Of a stretch of 64,000 bases of DNA, positions 25,626 to 38,649 are shown in pieces. Both the position numbers and the translations under genes were made by a program. The DNA is from Berberis thunbergii (Eukaryota; Streptophyta; Magnoliopsida; Ranunculales; Berberidaceae): contig QNQO01000602.1 of the NCBI GenBank assembly GCA_003290165.1, forward strand, positions 372,001 to 436,000, written 5' to 3'. Each line of letters opens with the position of its first letter. Position 1 is the first letter of the stretch. The notes under the pieces are model-generated. The model saw only the letters and a list, made by a program, of their open reading frames with translations, had not been told where the DNA came from and ran no database searches.

Positions 25626-26865
25626 TTAGGTTGTGTTGCATACATTTTTGTGTTTCATTAATATCGAACTCGCTTGATATCACTCTAGCTTTGCCTATTG
25701 CATAGGAAATTGTTGAACCTGGTTTTAAAGCTAATTAGATGGATATATTTCTTGTCCATTATTTTAGTAGTTGGGGATGGTACTTTCAAAAATACCATGA
25801 GCAAACTGCTTGATGTCATTAAGTTGAAAAGGTAGGCAATACATTTCTTATAATTAATCATTTCATAATTTTTTATGGTAGTAAGATTGTGCATATAAGC
25901 ATCAATTCTCAAGTTTTGTTTCAGATTTTATTTTGAAACTTTCAGTAGTTTGTTATCGACATTTAGATGGTACCTAATGAAAATATTTATGAATTAAAAC
26001 TTTTGAAAAATATAATTTTTACACTTAAGATTCTTATAAAACATGGAAAAATCAAGTTTATAGATGATCATTAAAAGGATATACAAAAATTCATTATTCT
26101 AAAGATTTGTTTTTGCCATATTGGGAGGCGTGGTTCGACTTTGTTTTGTTGAAGTGCATATAACTCTAGTTTGACATCATTCTCATGTGCTCAAGTTTGC
26201 CTTGTGGTGTCAATCTATTAACTTGTATCCTACATTCATATATGTTATTTTGTATAATTGTTCTCATATATTATCACACATGGTGTAGGTTTACAATTGA
26301 TATTCTATAGCTGCTTTGTGGCTTCAATCTCTGTTTTTTCACTTAATGGAACATCCAGTAAAACCTTATAAGTTATGTCATATTAATAAATTTATTGATC
26401 ACATTCATTGATATTAGTTTGGCTTTGAACTCCTTTAGTTAGACCATGATGTTCATTTGACACTTTTGATCAATTTCTTATTATTTCTACTTTCAAATTT
26501 ATTTCATTATTTTTATTTGTTGTCTTTAGTGGTATATTTATGATTTTACCATTTTCTTGAGCTTTTGTGTTTAGTCTTTGTTGTTCTTACCACCTCAAAA
26601 TGAAAATTAGTTTCATTTCCACATATAGCTTATCCAGTTAGATCGATGATGCGAATGTTATGAGGTATGAAAAGTTCGACAAAAACTGGACAACATTAAA
26701 AATATTTTTTCAGTTGTGTGAGACAATATGACACTGAATTTTCTTTCAGTTAACGTGATTATCTTTAGTTATGTCGGATAATGATTTTCTCATTTAACTT
26801 ATATCAAATATTTGGATTCCTCAATTTGTCTCATATACAATAGACAAAGAAAATTGTGAATATTT
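25626..26865. other. AT-rich intergenic sequence, nothing recognised
   Basis: Scanned on both strands. Only short chance frames and T-rich stretches; no conserved motif, repeat structure or splice-bounded frame. Confidence 0.5.
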
Positions 26866-27208
26866 TCTTGAGATTTGTGAAGTCTGAATATATTTTAGTT
26901 TCCTTGTAGGAGTGCACATGGCTTCCTTGCATGAATCTATATATAGATTTATTTTGGAAGGTTTGTGTAGACCTAGAGATTGAGAAAGGCTTCATTAGTG
27001 ATTGTAAACCTTGATTCTTAGATTCATAGTGGATTGTGGTGCACTCCGTGGATGTAGGTAGGTTTGGCCGAACCACGTAAATTCTCATGTTCTGATTTCT
27101 TTAGTTTATTCCATTGGTTTGATTGCTTGCCATCGCCTAGATTTTTCTTTGGTTGTTATCCGTTGCATTAAATCCCAAGATCTTAGGATTAGTAGTAGCA
27201 CTAATCCA
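26866..27208 (+). repeat. 5' LTR of the Copia element
   Basis: 343 bp from TCTTGAGATTTGTGAAGTCT to AGTAGCACTAATCCA. It contains a TATATATAGATTT box near 26938-26950 and aligns with 30556-31007 apart from an insertion of about 100 bp in the latter. Confidence 0.85.
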
Positions 27209-27300
27209 TAACGACTTGTATCAGAGCCTTGGGTTTGCGAACCTAGGGCACAGAAAGTGTTTGAAGAAATTTCTGTGAATTTTTTTCTTATTGGTTCGAA

Positions 27301-30300
27301 TGGGAGCAATAACTTCGAAAAATGATACAACTAAGATATAGAACTTTGATGGGTCAAACTTTGGGTTTTGGAAGGTGAAAGTGAAAGATTGTCTTTATCA
27401 GAAAGACTTGTACCAACCATTGAAAGATGAGAAACTAGATTGTATGAAACTAGAAGAGTGGGAAGTGCTTGATAGAAAGACACTCAGCACCATAAGATTG
27501 GCATTGACAAAATTTGTTTTCTTCAACTTTAAGGATGAGAAGACAATTGTATCGTTGATTAATGCCTTGTCGAAGATGTATGAACAACCTTCTGTGGTGA
27601 ATAAGGTTCACCTGATAAAGAAGTTGTTTAATATGAAAATGACCGAAGATGGAAATTTCAGAGATCATCTGAATAACTTCAATGAAATTGTTGACCAATT
27701 GACAATAATTGAAATCGAATGATGAGATTCGAGCATTGTTGATTTTGTCCTAGTTACCAGAGAGTTGTGTTGGCACAGTTACAACGATTAATAGCTCTGT
27801 AGGGAATAACAAACTGAAGTTTAGTGATGTAGCTAGTATGATCTTGACTGGTGAATTAAGGAGACAGACAGATGGTGGTTCCAGTTCAGGGTCTGCTTTG
27901 AATGTAGAAAAAATAGGCAGAAGCAAAAATAAAGGCCATGATCAGTATAGGTATAAGTCCATAAATCACAGATCAAAGTCTCAAAAATTGAATGGTTCCA
28001 AATATCACATTAAGTGTTGGAACTGTGGCAAAAATGGCCACATTAGAAACCAGTGACAGAAGATTTGGATGATGCATTGATATGTTCTATGAAAAACAAA
28101 CCTGAATGTTGGGTAATAGATTCAGGTGCATCATTTGGTGACCTAGGTAAGGTTCTTAGAGAACTATGAACCTGGTGACCTAGGTAAGCTAAATGGGTCT
28201 GTGTGGAAGTTAAAGGATGTGAGACACATTCCTGATTTGAGGAGAAATCTGATTTCAGTGGGACACTTGGAGAAAGAAGGTTAGATGATAACCTTCAATG
28301 ATGATAGCTGGAAGGTTTCTAAATGTGCAATGACTATTGCACGTGATAAGAAAAATGGTACTCTCTACACGACATCACAGGCAAGTGGTCAATAGTTATT
28401 ATTGAAATAAAATAGGATCCTGACTTGTGGCACCAGAGGCTTGGCCACATGAGTGAAAAATGACTGAAGGTCATGTAGTCAAATGAGAAACTACCTAGAC
28501 TGAACTCAATTGATATTGATTTGTGTGAGAGTTGCATCCTTAGGAAGCATAAAATGGTTAGTTTCAAGAAGTGTATAAAAACTCCAAAAAAGGAAAAGCT
28601 TGAGTTAGTTTACACAAATGTATGGGGGCCAACCAAAATCTCATCCATTGGTGGGAAGTTATATTTTGTAACTTTCATTAATGATCATAGCAGAAAAGTG
28701 TGGGTATACTTCTTGAAACATAAATCGGAAGTGTTTGATGTGTTCAAGAAGTGGAAGATACTAGTAGAAAATGAGACAAGTTTAAAGGTGAAGAAGTTTA
28801 GATCTGACATTGGTGGATAATTCCAGCCCTTGCACTTAGGAGATATTTTCGACCTCCTGCACCGAACAAAAAGTATGTATATTCTGATTATGTAAATTAT
28901 TTGCAGCTCATTGACAAAAATTGTTTGAACTACGTGTTACTCACAGATGCTGGAGATCCTAAATGTTATGATGAAGCATGTGAGTTAATAGATGCGAAAC
29001 AGTGGGAGAATGCAATGGAAGATGAGATGAAATCACTCATCTCAAATGAAACATTTGAGTTTGTTGAACTACCCAAAGGAAAGAAAACTTTGCATAAGTG
29101 GGTGTATCAAGTTAAACAGGAACATGATGGTTCCAAGAGACATAAAACAAGGCTGGTAGCCAGGGAGTTCCAGCAGAAGGAAGGAGTTAACTACACAGAG
29201 TTATTTTCTCCAGTTGTGAAACAGAATACGATTAGAACTGTATTGAGTATTGTTGCAACAAAAGATTTGCACCTTGAACAGTTAGATGTGAAAACTACAT
29301 TCCTTCATGGAGACTTAGAGGAAGATATATACATGCAACAACCTCAGGGTTTCACAGTGAATGGTAAGGAGAGTCTGGTATGCAAATTAAGAAAAAGTTT
29401 GTATGGCCAGAAACAGGCTTCTAGATCGTGGTACAGGAAGTTTGATGGTTTTATGCAGAAGAATGGCTTTCGCAAGTGCAATGCTAACCATTGCTGCTAC
29501 TTCAAGAGTTTTGCATTCAATTTTATTATTTTGTTATTGCATGTTGATGACATTATGGTTGCAGGCTCAGATATGAGCAAAATTAAAATATTGAAAAAGC
29601 AGCTGACAAATGAATTTGCTAAAAAAGATTTGAGGGCAGCAAAACAGATTAATTTGGGATGAAGATTAGCAGGGATAGACAAAATTTTGGTTTGAAGTTT
29701 TCTCAGGGTGAATATGTTGAACAGGTTCTAAAGCATTTCAATATGAGTGGTGCTAAAGATGTTAGCATACCTTTGGCAAATCATTTCAGGTTGTCAGGAA
29801 AGCAGTTTCCCAAGATAAAGGAAGAGATAGATCGCATGGCTTTGGTACCGTATGCCTCAACCATTGGAAGTTTGATGTATGCCATGATTTGCATGAAACC
29901 AGACATTGCTCATGTAGTGGGAGTTGTGAGCATATTTATGCGTCTTGGAAAGCTACACTTGGAGGTAGTTAAGTGGATATTGTGATATCTAAGAGGTACC
30001 ATTGAAGGGTGTTTATGTTTTGGTAAAAGTGATTTCAAATTACAGAGATTTGTAGATGAGCCATGCAGGTGATGTGGACAACAGGAGGAGCACCATTAGT
30101 TATGCCTTGACAATGGGTAATACAACAGTCAGTTGGGCTTCTCAGTTGCAGAAGCTGGTGGTTTTATCTACTACAGAATCTGAATATGTTTCCATCACTG
30201 AGACAATCAAGCGAATAGATGATTTGGTTGCAAGGTTTGTTAGGAGAATTGGGTTCAGAAGAATAGTGTTTTGTACAGTGACAATCAGAGTGCAAATTTT

Positions 30301-30498
30301 CTTGCCAAGAACTCTATATTTCATCATAGAACTAAACACATAGGTACCCGTTACCATTTCATTAGATATGTTTTAGAAGATGAGATCTTGAAACTTGAGA
30401 AGATCCAGGATAGTAGAAATCCAGCAGATATGTTGACAAAGGTAGTGACAATTGAAAAACTGAGGTTGTGTTCAACCTCAGTTGGTCTTTCAGCTTGA
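27301..30498 (+). pseudogene. Copia gag-pol remnants
   Basis: gag: ATG at 27301 with an in-frame TAG 13 codons later, then NFDGSNFGFWKVKVKDCL and a UBN2-type gag region to about 27720. Zinc knuckle CWNCGKNGHIRNQ at about 28018-28056, where the last Cys codon is replaced by TGA. Protease shows DSGAS (about 28120). The pre-integrase segment LWHQRLGHMSE is near 28430 and integrase NDHSRKVWVYFLK near 28680-28720, ending in TAA at 28818. Reverse transcriptase is open at 28901-29662 with LVAREFQQKEGVNY, DVKTTFLHGDLEE and HVDD in place of the usual YVDD. RNase H lies in two frames (29659-30060 and 30056-30498). At least six stops or shifts preclude function. Confidence 0.9.
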
Positions 30499-30555
30499 GA
30501 AAACCAGGTGATGTAGGTTGGTTTACTTTTTTGATTCAGTCTCCAAGTGGGAGAT

Positions 30556-31007
30556 TGTTGAGATTTGTGGAGTCTGATTATATTTTAGTTCCCTTGTATG
30601 ATGAAATAGGAAGTTTCCTTTTAAGAGAATAAAAAGTTTCCTTGTATGATACAATAGAAAATTTCCTTATAGGAGACAATAGAAAGTTTCCTTGTAGGAG
30701 TGCACATGGCTACCTTACATGAATCTATATATAGATTTCTTGTGGGAGGTTTGTGTAGACTTAGAAATTGAAAAAGGCTTCATTGGTGATTGTAAACATT
30801 GATTCTCTAATTCATAGTGGATTGTGGTGCGCTCTGTGGATGTAGGCAGGTTTGGCCGAACCATGTAAATTCTCGCATTCTTTGTTTTTTTGATTTCTTT
30901 AGTTTTATTGCATTGGTTTGGTTGCTTGCCTTCATTTAGATTTTTCTTTGGTTGTTATCTGTTGCATTAAATCCCAAGATCCTAGGATCAGTAGTAGCAC
31001 TAGTCTG
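30556..31007 (+). repeat. 3' LTR of the Copia element, with internal minisatellite
   Basis: 452 bp, starts TGTTGAGATTTGTGGAGTCT. Between 30588 and 30700 a unit of about 24-25 bp (TTTCCTTGTATGATACAATAGAAA) is repeated four to five times with drift; the 5' LTR has only one unit. Otherwise it is collinear with the 5' LTR. Confidence 0.88.
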
Positions 31008-33720
31008 TACATATTAATCACTTTCGATTTCAGTGTCGACTAGATGAAAGTGGTTAAAGTTAACTTCAAAGTATTTATTTGTTCCTATGTTGTTCTTTCC
31101 AAGAGATAATAAGGTTACAAAGTTGTTATTTTGAATCGTGGAAATATAATTTGAGAATGAGCTCTCCTTATTATGGAAGTTTTGGCCTGTTACAATCATT
31201 TCCTTGTTTATTTTTTTTTTATTTTTATGATTCTAAAAGTGTTAGGTTACAATATTTCTTTATTTCCCAAATTCATTTGAATATGAGTTTGTCTTTGTTA
31301 AAATTTGACATCATTAATCCCACTATTGCGATTAACGTCCAACTAGTTTTTATTTATAATACAATTCGTATATCAAACATTATTTTACTCTACCGTTTAA
31401 TTTACAACCTAGAGATAGATTACACACTCTTTCATTTTTAGTGGTATGTTATCCTTACATTTTATCTCTAAAATATTTGAGTGTCTTGATTTTGGCAAAG
31501 TTGAGATCTATGGAATTAAATTTTGAGTGGAAGCTAAAAGTTGTGTGAAAAATCTATGATATATTATTGATGAGATTTTATCATGTTAATTAAAAATTGT
31601 TGCTAAAAGCTTTGAAGCAACATAAGGGTGCCAATTTTCTTGAGTATCATGATTATGTTGTTAAATTAAAAAAACTCACAGTGTTTTTCTTAATATTATC
31701 ATTATTTAATAAGTTTAAGAGATGAAAGTGTGTTATAGTTCCTATTTGATTATGTCTTCATTCTCTTATTAGGTGTCATCTCATAAGAAATTGTTCAATT
31801 ATTGTTTTATCTACCTTTAAAGTAAGGTATATCGGTTTCATGATTGGTTGAACATTTCATCTTTAGCTTAAGATAGTGGACCTTATTCATAAATCTATCA
31901 TCTCATTTACTAACGAAGGAACCATCACATGTATGTAAGTTTGACATATTCATTCACACTATTAGCAAATCGACATTCACTATACCATTGTGTGAATGTA
32001 TATGCTGGTTATAAACTTATGATTTCATTAAAAATATGGTCTTTACACACAGTTTAAAGAATCTAGTAACAATATATAGAGTACATTTTGTTACAAATTG
32101 ACCTTCATGATTATCGATTTGATTGAAAGAGGTTGTTAGTTTAAATAGTTTGAATTTTTAGGTATTGCTTAAATTATTTCTTGCAATATTTTATATACTC
32201 TAGATCATGTGGGAGTTTTTCTAGATTTAGTGGGAGTTATCGCATATCATTACAATTAATTAATATATAAGTTTTTCCTATTTAATTTGTTACAATTGTA
32301 CAAGTGTGTCGACATTTGAATTGATCATTATTATTATTATCCATTAGTTGGCTGATTAATTGATGGAATGTCATTATATTTATTGTGCGCAATGCAGTTA
32401 TAGTTGTTGCAATAACATGGACGGATGTCTAAGTGTCAAGGCCTAAAGAGAACACTTATAAAGGGGTTCTCAAGATTGTTTGGGTTGGACGTGGGTAGGT
32501 TCCATGTCCTTAACTCTCCATCTCAATATTAGTGATGGACATTTCATGGCGGTTTGCCTAAGTATCAAAATGATATGTGTAAGGTAAACATATGTTGCAT
32601 GCCTAACACTTAATTATAAAAAATGTTCTTAAGTTAACTTGGGCTGCATGTGGGTCGACTCCACATCCTTAAACCTATATCTCAATATAAGCGATGGGTT
32701 TCGCATGACAGTTTGTCTATATGTTGAAATGACGTGTATCTAGTAAACACAAGTTGCATGACACTTTGGAAATGTATTTAACACACTACATATATATTTT
32801 TCATTTGTGTACTAAAATCCACCAATAAAGTTCTCTTGAAAACTGTTAGCGTTACTAGCCTAAACGTCCTCGATACGAATTAGACAAAAATGCATAAAGC
32901 TTGACTAAAATTTGTCTGTGAACCGTGTTAGTCGTTCTTTCAGTTGTAGTGTTAGTAGTTCCAAGTGCACTATGACTACAAATGAATTTCACGTGCTGTT
33001 TTTCAATCCAACGTATGGTCTTCAAACAAAATTGTTATGAGGGAAAAATAATTTCAAAATATCAACCTAAGTATTCTCGGGTGGGAGATTGTAAGATATT
33101 TTCATATTTTGACACATTCTATTTTTTTTTCTCACATTCAAACACACGTAGTATCTGGCATTAGTCAGTAATTATGTGTGTTCAATAGGTGCACTAAGTA
33201 CTAAGGTCAATGGGATCTGGTATTATTTTCTATTAGGGCTTGGGGGCATGATGAAGCCCCCAATCTCTATAGTTATTATATAGAGAGATGAAGTTCCTCT
33301 CTGCAGCTTCTTCGTATTACCACCCATTAGAGGCCATGTTTAACAGAGTGAGGACTTTTTCGATGTTCTGCAACTTCTTATTTCATTTTTCGATTGCGTT
33401 AATCGGGTAATTTGATCTAAACAAAACTTCATGATTCATTGACCGATATACCTAGATCATGTTATCCTATAATTGGTTGTTACAGTGGATGTCGAATAGG
33501 TTGTTACAATGAATGTTTCAATTCTTGACATATTAGAAAACTCCCCCTTGCCTTTTTTTTCTTTGGTTGGTTCTGACAAGTTTTGTGACTTGTATGATTC
33601 ATCTACAAGAGTCATTGTTCACATAACTTTCATGCTCAAACAAATGATGGTTTTGCTTATATTACGTTCCATGGAACGAACCATTCCATGGCATATTTTA
33701 TGATGCTAGTTCCAACCTTT
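31008..33720. other. intergenic AT-rich sequence with one diverged tandem duplication
   Basis: No gene recognised. At 32437-32770 a 159-bp unit occurs twice with drift: GGGTTGGACGTGGGTAGGTT (32482) pairs with GGGCTGCATGTGGGTCGACT (32641), and GTTGCATG at 32594 pairs with 32753. Confidence 0.55.
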
Positions 33721-33731
33721 TATCTAAACAG

Positions 33732-34017
33732 GGAACAATAGGACCACAAGTCATGGGTAGGAATGGTTGGGTGATTAAGGTATGACTTCCTCCTTTTATG
33801 CTAATATTTTATGCAATACAATAAAATAGTTATATAATATAAAAGCTAATCTTTTGTGGATCCTTGAGTTGTAGCCTCGTAGTGGCACCTTGTTCTCTGA
33901 CTCTCCTTTGGCGGTGAAAGTGATTAACTGTGATCCTTCAATTAGTATTAGTTGGGCATGTCATCCATTATTAGACAATGTTTGCCTGTCTCCTTATACT
34001 GGTTTGAAGATTGACAG
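33732..34017 (+). pseudogene. two exon-like segments of an unidentified gene fragment
   Basis: Segment 33732-33779 is preceded by CAG and followed by GTATGA, and encodes 16 residues (GTIGPQVMGRNGWVIK). Segment 33875-34017 is preceded by TTGTAG and followed by GTAACC; it stays open for its full 143 bp and includes SGTLFSDSPLAVKV and a Cys/His-containing ISWACHPLLDN stretch. The two could be joined by a 95-bp intron. I do not recognise the protein. No further exon was found downstream, so it is probably a gene relic or a captured fragment. It could also be chance. Confidence 0.3.
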
Positions 34018-37000
34018 GTAACCTATATTAGTAGGCTTGAAAATGTCCAAGCTCGTAACTTGGTTAAACTCTCTCATTGTACATATTATGAGGGATTTCC
34101 TCATGTTCTTACATATAATTTCATTTTTTTTTTAAAATCCCCACACCAGTATACACGTAGAAACCCAAAATATAGAGCAAAAATTCAATTGAGAGTGTTA
34201 TAATCAGAGACCTAAAAGCAACTTTAATGGGTTCTCATTTCGTAATGAAAACCCTACATCTTCACTCAAAATGACCAAGGAATATAAAAAGCAAAACAAG
34301 GTTTCACCCTATAATTCCAAATAGCATAAGAAACAGACAATAAGGGAACAAAGGTTTATTTGCCAAAACATCCAATCATTCAACAAATACGATTAAAATC
34401 TAACATCATGACTAAACAAGACCTAATAAAGAAAAATTACCTTCAATGGCCCGAACACCTTCTCAACTTTGTATTCTGTTCGATCTCTTTCAATCATCAT
34501 AATACATCACAATTAAAAATCTCAACCAAATGACAAACCTTCTCATTCTTCTCGCCACTTTGAGCCATCGATACCCTTTGATGCACATCAATCAAAGAAA
34601 TATCAATTTTATTAATAAAATTCGAAAATAATATAAAGGGGAATTAGCTAATGGGGAAATTGCCTTCAATTGCAATACAAATCTAGGGGGGGTGGGATCT
34701 AAACTAAAAATAATAAATAACTCACTGAAAATATCGAATTTCATAGAGGATTAGATTGGAGGAGAGAACCTTAAGTAATATTAACCAACTACTCTTTGAA
34801 CCCCAAAGGAAATATGAACCCCATCTTTGATTAAGGACAAAAGGAGAGAGAAAAAAAAATGTGAGGGAGGAAAAACAAGAGAGACTAGGAGAGAGAGTGA
34901 GACATGAATACCTTGCCTGGAGGCCGCTTGAGGAAAAAAGTCTCATCTTCGACTACGCTCACACTGTTGAGTTCCTAAATAAAAGTTAATAATCAAAGGC
35001 TTATAAATTAGGCCACGTGTCAAACACGTGTTGCACGTTTAATGCCTTACTCCATTAGAATGTATTTATACTAACGACTATGCTCATTGCTTAAGATATA
35101 TCCATTAGCGGTGGGCTCACGTCTATAAACGTTGGAAACAAAAAACTTTTCATGTTGCCAAATGTCTGTTTTGGTGTAGTGAATGTCCATTTTCAATGTT
35201 GTACAACTTAAGTTACAAAATTTTCTCACTATATTTCATTTAATGAAGATGATCGACTTAGAAAGTTGAGAGAAAAATTATTGTATCTCAACAAATTCTA
35301 AGGACAAAAATCGACTTCAGTTCAGTTTAAATCCAGTTATCCCTAAAGTGTTAGATGTAAGAAACTAAGAACAAAAGTTGAATATTCATCTATCTATATA
35401 ATAAAATGTATATGCAAAACACACTTATGATATTGGTAATCTAACATTATCATGAATCATTTTTCTATAAGGTGTAGACGTTATTCCTTTGCAAGTGACC
35501 TTTAAGATCTTTGCGAATTTAAAATTTTTATAGTTACTCGAAAGTCGATGTGAGATAAAATGTTAAGTTCAACAACTTTATAATTTGAAACTAGACAACA
35601 AACGTCAACCCAAGGTTTTCTCCGTAACCTATATTTTCTAATATAAAACAAGTGCTAATCTTTGACAGTACATGTTCAATCACTAAAAGCCTTTGTAATG
35701 CCTCTCAAGGTCCAACCCATTTTTACTCCATAGGAATTGGTTTTTTATTTTCACGAGAATGGTTGCATGCCTGCATCTGTATGATAAAGGATAAGGAGAT
35801 AGTGAAGCTCCATTTTCTCTCATAAGAACGAGAATAACATTGTGTGTTCTTCAGCTTCTTTCGCATCGAAAAAAACTCCAAAATCATCTTTAGATCAGAT
35901 GGAGATTCGGCGGGATAAACTTGAAACTCTACTTTTGCTTACCTGATAAAGTAGATATTGCCACATCTCGTTTTTTCATATACAATAGTGTAATTCACCA
36001 TTATAGCAAAATAGAAAGGGAAGATGAGTGTAGAGAGATAAACGGTAGAGAGATTGTTTGTAACAGAGGATAAGATCTGGCCAACCAAATGAAATTATAC
36101 AAAGAATAAGGGGAGGGTTGCATTTGGTTCAGGTCTCTAGTGGAATATTAAGTGTGTTATTCAGGAAAGTTCTAAAATCGAAGATAGTGTTGCTTTTCTT
36201 GATAAAATTCCATGCATGTTTATTGCAATTATCCCATAGGCAAAAGTATTTTTGAATAAAAAATGTTTTATTATTAAAAATATTCTACATACATGTGTCG
36301 ATGGGGATACTTTTATGGGGAATATGATAAATAAGAGATGACAAAATGAGGAAAAAGTAAAATGAGGATAAACCATAGAAGATGAGAGGGGGAAAAGAAA
36401 ATGATAGTGAAAGATAAGGGATTAGAGTTTCAAAAATAATTCTACACGAAGTTGTCGTTCACGAGAGCACATTGCTCACACTAGAAGTTTTTATTAATTG
36501 CAATTTTGGTAAATGACAGTAGAAAGGACATCAAAAACATTATCTAGGTGAGATGGACATAACAAAGAGATTGCTAATTCGAATATGAGATTGTTTAGGT
36601 GAGAGATAAATTTTTTCAACCACTTAGAGCAGTGCGCGGTGGTGATTGCAGGACTGGAACAGTTATAGTGGGATTTCATATCTTAATTTTGTGCTTATAA
36701 TAAAAACTTACAAATTTAATGACTGATTACGGGAATGAAAGGGCCATGACAACTAAAAAGTGGGTTGTATAAAACGAAATTTCTCAAACTATAACATCGA
36801 TGTTATTAATCATAATGGAAAAGTTGGGAAGCAACCTGGTTTGCACGAAAATTCGACAATTCTAGGTATAATAGTGTTGGGAACCAAATTTTTTAGTAAA
36901 AATTTCTTATTTTAGTTTAGATGAATATGTGATTTTTATTGTGAAGACAAATGATGAAGTTATGATTTGAATATGCTCAATGGTTTGAACAAAAAAATGC

Positions 37001-38397
37001 AAAGTTGTTTTTAAATTTTATTACGAGTTTAGTAGAATCAATTATCTAACTATACTATAATGAATACCATTTTTATACTTGAGTGTTTTTATTCAGATAT
37101 AATTTTAAGGTTATTTAAGTTGGCTTAGCGATGAATGTGGATACAATTTTTTGATTATTTTATTTTTACAATGGATGTAGTTGATAACTGTTGCTTAACC
37201 CATTTTTATCTATAGCAAGAAGTTAATTTTGAAGGTTGTTTCAACATGTAAATTTCAGATACACCATTCATTTTTTTTACAAATGTTTGTTACTATAGTG
37301 TAGAAGTTTGGTGATTCATACGCCAATGTTAGAGACTTTTTGTACTAGTTATTGTGTTTGGAAGCTTATAGTCTTAGTTGAGTTTTATTAATATCTTTTG
37401 AGCCAAATGTTTTTTTTTGTTTTTTGTACAACTATGTTTGACCATTTAAGAATGTTAATGCGTTGTAAATTTGATTTTTGATAGGGGGTGAGATGAAAGC
37501 CTAATAATTGTCTCCGTTTTTCTTTTTGGTTGTGGATGTTTTTTTGGGATTGCGGAGGTGAGGCTCAAAAAATGGAAGACAAGATGTTTGATTTGTAGCC
37601 AGTAATGATAATGTTCATAATTTTTCCTAGGCAATTCAATAGCTCATCCATGGGTTCTAAAGAATCAACCCCTAGATCAAAACATTTCTATCTTACTAGA
37701 AAAAATGACTGTGTTTATTCTCTATGTTATTATCACCACACCACATATTCAACAACTTCATATTCTCATAGCAAAACCTCAGCGCCATCTTCTTCATTAG
37801 ATGTTGGAATTTGAACTTGAGAATGTGGCGTCCCCAACAAAAAAAAAGAGTTTTGAAAATAATCCCCGCCGCTCTATTTTAACAACATTAAAAAAAATAT
37901 TTGTTGTTTCATTCCTAACCTATGTTTTTTGGGTGATTAAATTGGAGAGTTTCACAAGCAGTCTCGTTCATATTAACAACCCACTTGGTGTAAACATGAA
38001 CACCATAGAAGAATGCACCTCGAGAGAGACCAATTCACATGGCACTGCACTCACAATATAAATCTAAGAGTGACATATATTGCATTAATTAATAACATGT
38101 CTCATTCAATTTCATAAATAGTTAAAGAAAGACATGTTTAAATATGAATTAATAATAGTTTATTCAAAGTCCAACTATTCTTAACAACCATGAGTCATCG
38201 CATCACTTTTACAACACTTGATAGGGAAGGTTAGTGGTTTTCGTTCTAAATAACTTGACATGGTTGATAATCGAGTCTTGTCAATACGACCAGTGAAATT
38301 ATCGAGTTGCATTTAGATTTGGGAGCCCAACCCAATGAACACATGACCCTAGTCAGCTAACCATGTCAAAGGTGTTGTGTAAAGTTAACATGTCTAA
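34018..38397. other. intergenic AT-rich sequence, nothing firmly recognised
   Basis: Scanned both strands. A GAGAGA-rich purine stretch lies at 34840-34910, and short open frames near 34722-34946 and 37605-38061 have no recognisable motif. No LTR, TIR or tRNA-like structure was seen. Confidence 0.45.
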
Positions 38398-38408
38398 CTC
38401 ATTTAACA

Positions 38409-38521
38409 CGCCAATGGGTTACTAGCTCAGCTGGTAGATTTGTGGCGGATGATGTCACAATTTCAGAGTTCAAATCCTACAGACAACATTTGGAGTGGGA
38501 AGGGTTAAGGGATAAAACGCC
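38409..38521 (+). mobile_element. tRNA-derived SINE, plus strand
   Basis: Contains an A-box-like TTACTAGCTCAGCTGGTAGA (38419-38438) and a B box GAGTTCAAATCC (38466-38477), and is flanked by identical CTCATTTAACA at 38398-38408 and 38522-38532. The spacing resembles a tRNA, but there is no cloverleaf acceptor stem, so it is a short SINE rather than a tRNA gene. Its 3' part (AGTGGGAAGGGTTAAGGGAT) is unlike the 11.5-kb SINEs, so this is a different family. Confidence 0.78.
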
Positions 38522-38649
38522 CTCATTTAACATGGATGACACGCATGTTTTTAAAATGTTTTAATTTTATAATCTTTGATCCACTTAGGCAGAGTCATAT
38601 GTGGATTTAGTTTTCTTGACACATTCACTAAATAGGTTGTGTTTGGTTT

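Larger units (their letters stand above)
26866..31007 (+). mobile_element. Tork/Tnt1-like Copia retrotransposon, internally deleted and broken
   Basis: 5' LTR 26866-27208, primer site TTGTATCAGAGC (27216-27227), gag-pol remnants 27301-30498, polypurine-like AAGTGGGAGAT (30546-30556), 3' LTR 30556-31007. The order gag, protease, integrase, reverse transcriptase, RNase H defines Copia. Wording such as KLQKLVVLSTTESEYVS and NPADMLTKVV matches the Tnt1 (Tork) clade. At about 4.1 kb it is shorter than the 5 kb usual for the clade, with deletions between protease and integrase and inside integrase. Flanks TATTT and TACAT are not a convincing target duplication. Confidence 0.9.

Noticed and set aside
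38409..38521. tRNA gene
   Set aside because: A and B boxes are present, but there is no acceptor stem or proper anticodon arm, and an 11-bp target duplication flanks the unit. It is a SINE.
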